Of a stretch of DNA of 64,000 nt, positions 59,600-64,000 are shown piece after piece. How positions within the stretch are numbered: position 1 is the first letter of the stretch; each line of letters starts with the position of its first letter. This DNA is from Muraenolepis orangiensis (lineage: Eukaryota > Chordata > Actinopteri > Gadiformes > Muraenolepididae). Below the pieces are notes generated by a model, which saw only the letters and a list, made by a program, of their open reading frames with translations, ran no database searches and had not been told where the DNA came from. The position numbers and the translations under genes are program-made. The stretch is from assembly GCA_027704905.1 (NCBI GenBank), contig CM051004.1, positions 10,758,600 through 10,822,599 on the forward strand. Reading direction: 5' to 3'.

Positions 59600-62076
59600 G
59601 TATTATTTCGTTCGATATATTTATATGAACAATGTGTACCTTACTGCACCTAGTGTACAGTTTAATAATATGTACACTTCCTGCGTAAATAATTCCAACT
59701 TGTATGACCTGAGAGGAGCTCTGGGCCCCTCTAGTGGTCTGCAGTGGTAATGCGGTACGTCCGAAATACATAAAATAATTAATACAACCTGCTACATTTA
59801 TATTGCATGCATGTAATATAACATATTTAATATATTTACAATACATGTCATTTATTTTACATATACATTTTCTACTTTCATTCAATCATTTTGTAAAACG
59901 CAATTTACAATTAATGACCGGGAATGACTGCGAGGGTAAATTCAGATGCATTTAATTGAGTAGGTAGAGGTGAGGCATCTTGCTGTAGATTGTGTGGCAT
60001 TGGGGATCAAACCTACAACCTTTTGACCGGGACAAAACACCGTTGTTTCTTCTATGCCATTCATTTAGTACACATGCACAGCACACAAACATCACCGGTG
60101 TATTGAAGCTGTCTTCCACAGTGGAACTGGGACAGCTTTGTGAGCCCTGCAGGCAGGTGGCTACAGGTTGGCTGTGCAGCATGAAGCTAACTTTATGACC
60201 TCTTCTTCTGCAAAACTGACAATCAATCGTTGAAATCTGCCAAGTCAAGACATTACACAACTTTAATTACTTAATTACACAACTTTTTTTTTTTTTTACA
60301 AAGGGGGGTATTCGAGCCTTGCCAGAAGAACACATAAGTTGGATGTGTCTTGGATCCCTTTGTGCTTTGTGTGGAGTGTGGCTGTGATACTACAGGTGTT
60401 TATTAAAGGGTCCATTAACTTCTCGTCGCCTCTGGGTGCGGTACCTGGAGACAAACGCGCAGACATCTTGACAGCTCCGCGCACGACTGCGGATCAGCGG
60501 ATCAGCGCACCGCTGGATGACAAGGCTCCTCGGTTCTCCTAATCTCCAAAAGTCCGGAGGGCGGATTTCTAATGTTTTTTTTAAAACACAACATTCAGTC
60601 TTCGACTGGCATCGTTTCCCAGAAAGTGTTACGGTGAATATAGATTGTGTGTTGCGTGGGATCTTCTCGGGAGCCAAGGCGAGGTGATAGATGCTACGTT
60701 CAAACACAATGGACAAAGGGGTTTCTGCAAGGGAAAGAGGACGTGCTTCGGATCTCCTCTGTAAACCATGTGTTTTTCGAAACTTAAAACAACCATATTT
60801 GAATTAGGTAACCAGAGTAGTGTACATCATGCACTCACCACTGTAAGACATTGCAATGCTGGTGGAGAGTATGTCACAATGCGGCCGGCCTTGTAGCACC
60901 AAAGTGAAGAGACAAAAACACAAAGTAGAAAGAGTCAATAATTGTCCAGATGGAAAGAGAATGCATGGATACAGACAGAAATGAAAGCAGAGAAAGAGAG
61001 AGTGAGCGAGAGAGAGAGGCCTCCACGAGCAGAACGCCAATGAGTAAACCATATGTTCCTCTGCATAAGACAAATAATAGCTTTGTCTGTTTTCAACAGC
61101 TCATTAGCTTTTATTGAGCCCGTCGGCGCTGCATAGGTAGGCAGAGAGAAAATGAGCCTCCATCGAGCCATATAAATGAAAATGAGATGGTCAAAGTCAT
61201 CTATTCGAGAGTTTAGAGACGACCCCCCCTTCCCTTACACTCCCCTTACCCTCCCTCACGCAGCCATTGCAGAAGCAGGCGTCCGTGACGTTATCCCCCG
61301 AAGAAGAAGAAGAAGAAGAAGAAGGAGAGAAATGTTGCCAAAGAACGCAGTTAAAACTAAAATGGATCATTGAAATAAAACCATAGAGCTAAACGATCTC
61401 CTTTTAAAACAGTAGGGGCCATTCCATTATTGTTTTTTTTTTGTTGTTGTTGTTGTTTGATAACTTCCATCTCGGGTTATAGTGATAACACATTACCAGT
61501 TTGTTTTTTATCTTTTGCCCTAAGTCTCTCATTTCCCTCGAAAATAATGTCCTCTGATGGCTCCCATAGTGCAGCCCTCGTGCTCACTGGTCAAAGCTCT
61601 CTTCAAACACAACACTTCTCTAACCTTTAAATCGTCTGCCACAGAGTAAGCATAATATCTCTCTCTCCTCAAAATAAAAAAAAAACACGAAAATGAAAAA
61701 ATCCCTTCTGCGGATTTAACTTGGGTGGGAAACGGCCCAAGCTGAGCGATGGCGCCGGCGTTTGCGCCCGCGACCGCCGTTTCAAATATTATTTCAAAAG
61801 GCACGCCGCTACATCGCATGGGAGCACGGGGGGGGGAGTCCATATCGCACCAGGGTCAGAGGTCGGTGGCAGGTTACTTGGCTCATGCAATCACTACCAA
61901 TTCAGGACTTTAGGATTAAGACAGAAAGAGGCTTTGCCGTCCTGGCGGGTTGACCTCTCACACACGCTGTAATAAAGACTCTATAGCTGCACAGGAAGCG
62001 TGGTCAACATTCTCCCTCCAAACAACCCTGGGGTGAACAAACAGGCTTCGGGGTGAATCTCTGTTCACGCCGGTCC

Positions 62077-62080
<4 letters not shown>
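59600..62080. other. Intergenic, no gene recognised
   Basis: Short open frames only. A small (GAA)n run lies at 61302-61325. The 60.4-60.6 kb part is CpG-richer and might hold a promoter or untranslated exon of a gene outside the window, but nothing specific supports this. Confidence 0.4.

Positions 62081-62170
<90 letters not shown>
62079..62170. repeat. (GA)n microsatellite
   Basis: About 45 GA units. Confidence 0.96.
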
Positions 62171-63068
62171 TGTTATTACCAGCCCCCGGTTCCTCTGGGT
62201 TCCCAGTCAGAGCAGCACTTGTATATATAAACGTTGAGGTTGGTGAGGAATCCCTGAGCAGACTGGGTGGCTCTGACCAGGGAATTAGCACTGGGTTGCA
62301 CTGGAGCACGATCAGGGCAGCGGCGGCGCGAGCTAACCTGCGCTGGCCCAGGGGGAAGGGGAGGGGGGGATGGGGGGGGCTTCCTGTGGAGAGGTGGGGG
62401 GGATGTGGTGTGATGTGGGTCAGAACGCAAGACGAAGCCTAGATCTCATGAGTGTAGGATCGCTGATTTCTGGGACACAATCCTTCCCTCTTCTCGCAGG
62501 GCTTTGTTATGTTGTTCTAACACAGTTGAATCTTTAATGAGGTCGAAAAGCAAGGATTTGCACGTTGGATGTGAAACAGTGAGTGGCGAGACAGGGCTGT
62601 CAAACCACCTGGATGACGTACTATCATGGTGAAAGACAGCTGATGCAATGCATTGCATTTGCATCTTGTGAAGGGGTCATGTGTCACATGATGTCAGCTG
62701 TCTCCTGGAAGAACAATAAGTCAATATGGGTTTGTCACCGTTTGCATCTGCTGTTTATACATACATACTCACGATACACCTTGCGTTTTTTCTAATGCAG
62801 CTGCTACGTCTAATGTGGTGAGATTGAGGAAACGTCCCTGTTCCCATTCCTTAGCCCTCATTCATGCAGATAAGACATCACATTACATTCTTATTATCCT
62901 TGTTATTTTTATTGTGTACAACATTGTTATAGTATAGTGTTGTTCATACTGTGAGAGGGAATGGGGGAGTAAAAGCGACTTACAATAAGTGCATTCAACA
63001 TTCAGAGGTAAAGGCAAGAGAACTACTAGACACCCAGAAATAAGGATATGGAAGGAAGGCTCCTTTGA
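62171..63068. other. Intergenic, with a family A LINE-tail fragment at 62920-62975
   Basis: The fragment carries 'gttcatactgtgagagggaa' and 'tgggggagtaa'. No gene is seen in the rest. Confidence 0.45.
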
Positions 63069-63069
63069 A

Positions 63070-64000
63070 CACTCTATACACCTGAACCTATGGACTCTAT
63101 ACACCTGAACCTATGCACTCTATACACCTGAACCTACGCACTCTATACACCTGAACCTATGGACTCTATACACCTGAACCTATGCACTCTATACACCTGA
63201 ACCTACGCACTCTATACACCTGAACCTATGGACTCTATACACCTGAACCTATGGACTCTATACACCTGAACCTATGCACTCTATACACCTGAACCTATGC
63301 ACTCTATACACCTGAACCTATGGACTCTATACACCTGAACCTATGCACTCTATACACCTGAACCTATGCACTCTATACACCTGAACCTATGCACTCTATA
63401 CACCTGAACCTATGGACTCTATACACCTGAACCTATGCACTCTATACACCTGAACCTACGCACTCTATACACCTGAACCTATGCACACTCCATACACCTG
63501 AACCTATACACTCCATACACCTGAACATATGCACTCTATACACCTGAACCTATGGACTCTATACACCTGAACCAACACACTATACACCTGAACCTATGCA
63601 CTCTATATACCTGAACCTATGCACTCTATACACCTGAACCTATGCACTCTATACACCTGAACCTATTCACTCTATACACCTGAACCTATGCACTCTATAC
63701 ACCTGAACCTATGCACTCTATACACCTGAACCTATGCACTCTATACACCTGAACCTATACACTCTATACCCCTGAACCTATTCACTCTATACACCTGAAC
63801 CTATGCACTCTATACACCTGAACCAACACACTATACACCTGAACCTATGCACTCTATACACCTGAACCAACACACTATACACCTGAACCTATGCACTCTA
63901 TACACCTGAACCTATGCACTCTATACACCGGAACCTATGCACACTCCATACACCTGAACCTATGCACTCTATACACCTGAACCTATGCACTCTATACACC
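63070..64000. repeat. 23-bp minisatellite, about 40 copies, continues past the window
   Basis: The unit is built on 'ctctatacacctgaaccta' followed by TGCA, TGGA or CGCA. Early units alternate in a pattern suggesting a higher-order arrangement; later units are more mixed, with 19-bp 'aacacacta' variants. Confidence 0.97.

Noticed and set aside
59481..59885. 134-codon minus-strand frame downstream of srek1ip1
   Set aside because: It lies over the likely 3' untranslated region and beyond, is AT-rich and has no domain.
63070..64000. CRISPR-like regular repeats
   Set aside because: The 23-bp units abut with no unique spacers, and the genome is vertebrate. The same applies to the 36-, 42-, 45- and 53-bp arrays.

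Overview
The window looks like vertebrate, and specifically teleost, nuclear DNA. The genes are split into many short exons with GT-AG introns. The coding content matches vertebrate families (ANKLE1, intestinal-type alkaline phosphatase, SREK1IP1). The space between exons is filled with fish-type retroelements and very dense dinucleotide microsatellites and minisatellites. That density recalls cod-like fishes (Gadiformes), but this is only a suggestion.

Layout. 1-3.9 kb: a decayed Ty3/Gypsy-type LTR retrotransposon on the minus strand, cut by the window start. 4.1-11.5 kb (minus): a complete ankle1 gene in nine exons, 857 codons, encoding ankyrin repeats, a tandemly duplicated LEM domain and a GIY-YIG nuclease domain. 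12.5-22.4 kb (minus): a complete 11-exon intestinal-type alkaline phosphatase gene, 521 codons. 22.9-28.8 kb: intergenic transposons, namely a Jockey/CR1-group LINE broken by a repeat-rich block and a short gag-only LTR element with target duplication TAAAC. 31.6-44.5 kb (minus): a second, tandem alkaline phosphatase gene, also 11 exons, whose first exon has an apparent one-base frameshift in a C run. 44.5-56.7 kb: no gene recognised; long GA, GT, GATA and GAA tracts and retroelement tails. 56.8-58.8 kb (plus): srek1ip1 in five exons. 58.8-64 kb: no gene recognised; it ends in a 23-bp minisatellite that runs off the window.

How the genes relate. The two alkaline phosphatases are a local duplication: matching exon order and mostly identical exon lengths, both with secretory signal and GPI-anchor-like tail. 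Ankle1 (chromatin/DNA nuclease) and srek1ip1 (splicing-factor partner) are unrelated neighbours.

Most notable observations: (1) the intron that interrupts the E-G-G-R-I-D-H-G motif starts with AT, not GT, in both alkaline phosphatase copies and appears to end in AC in one and AA in the other; (2) srek1ip1 seems to start in a 13-base coding exon followed by a GC-AG intron; (3) ankle1 carries two LEM motifs from a 138-bp tandem duplication; (4) LINE tails sit inside satellite arrays at three sites. No bacterial-type system, CRISPR array or wholly new gene system was found.
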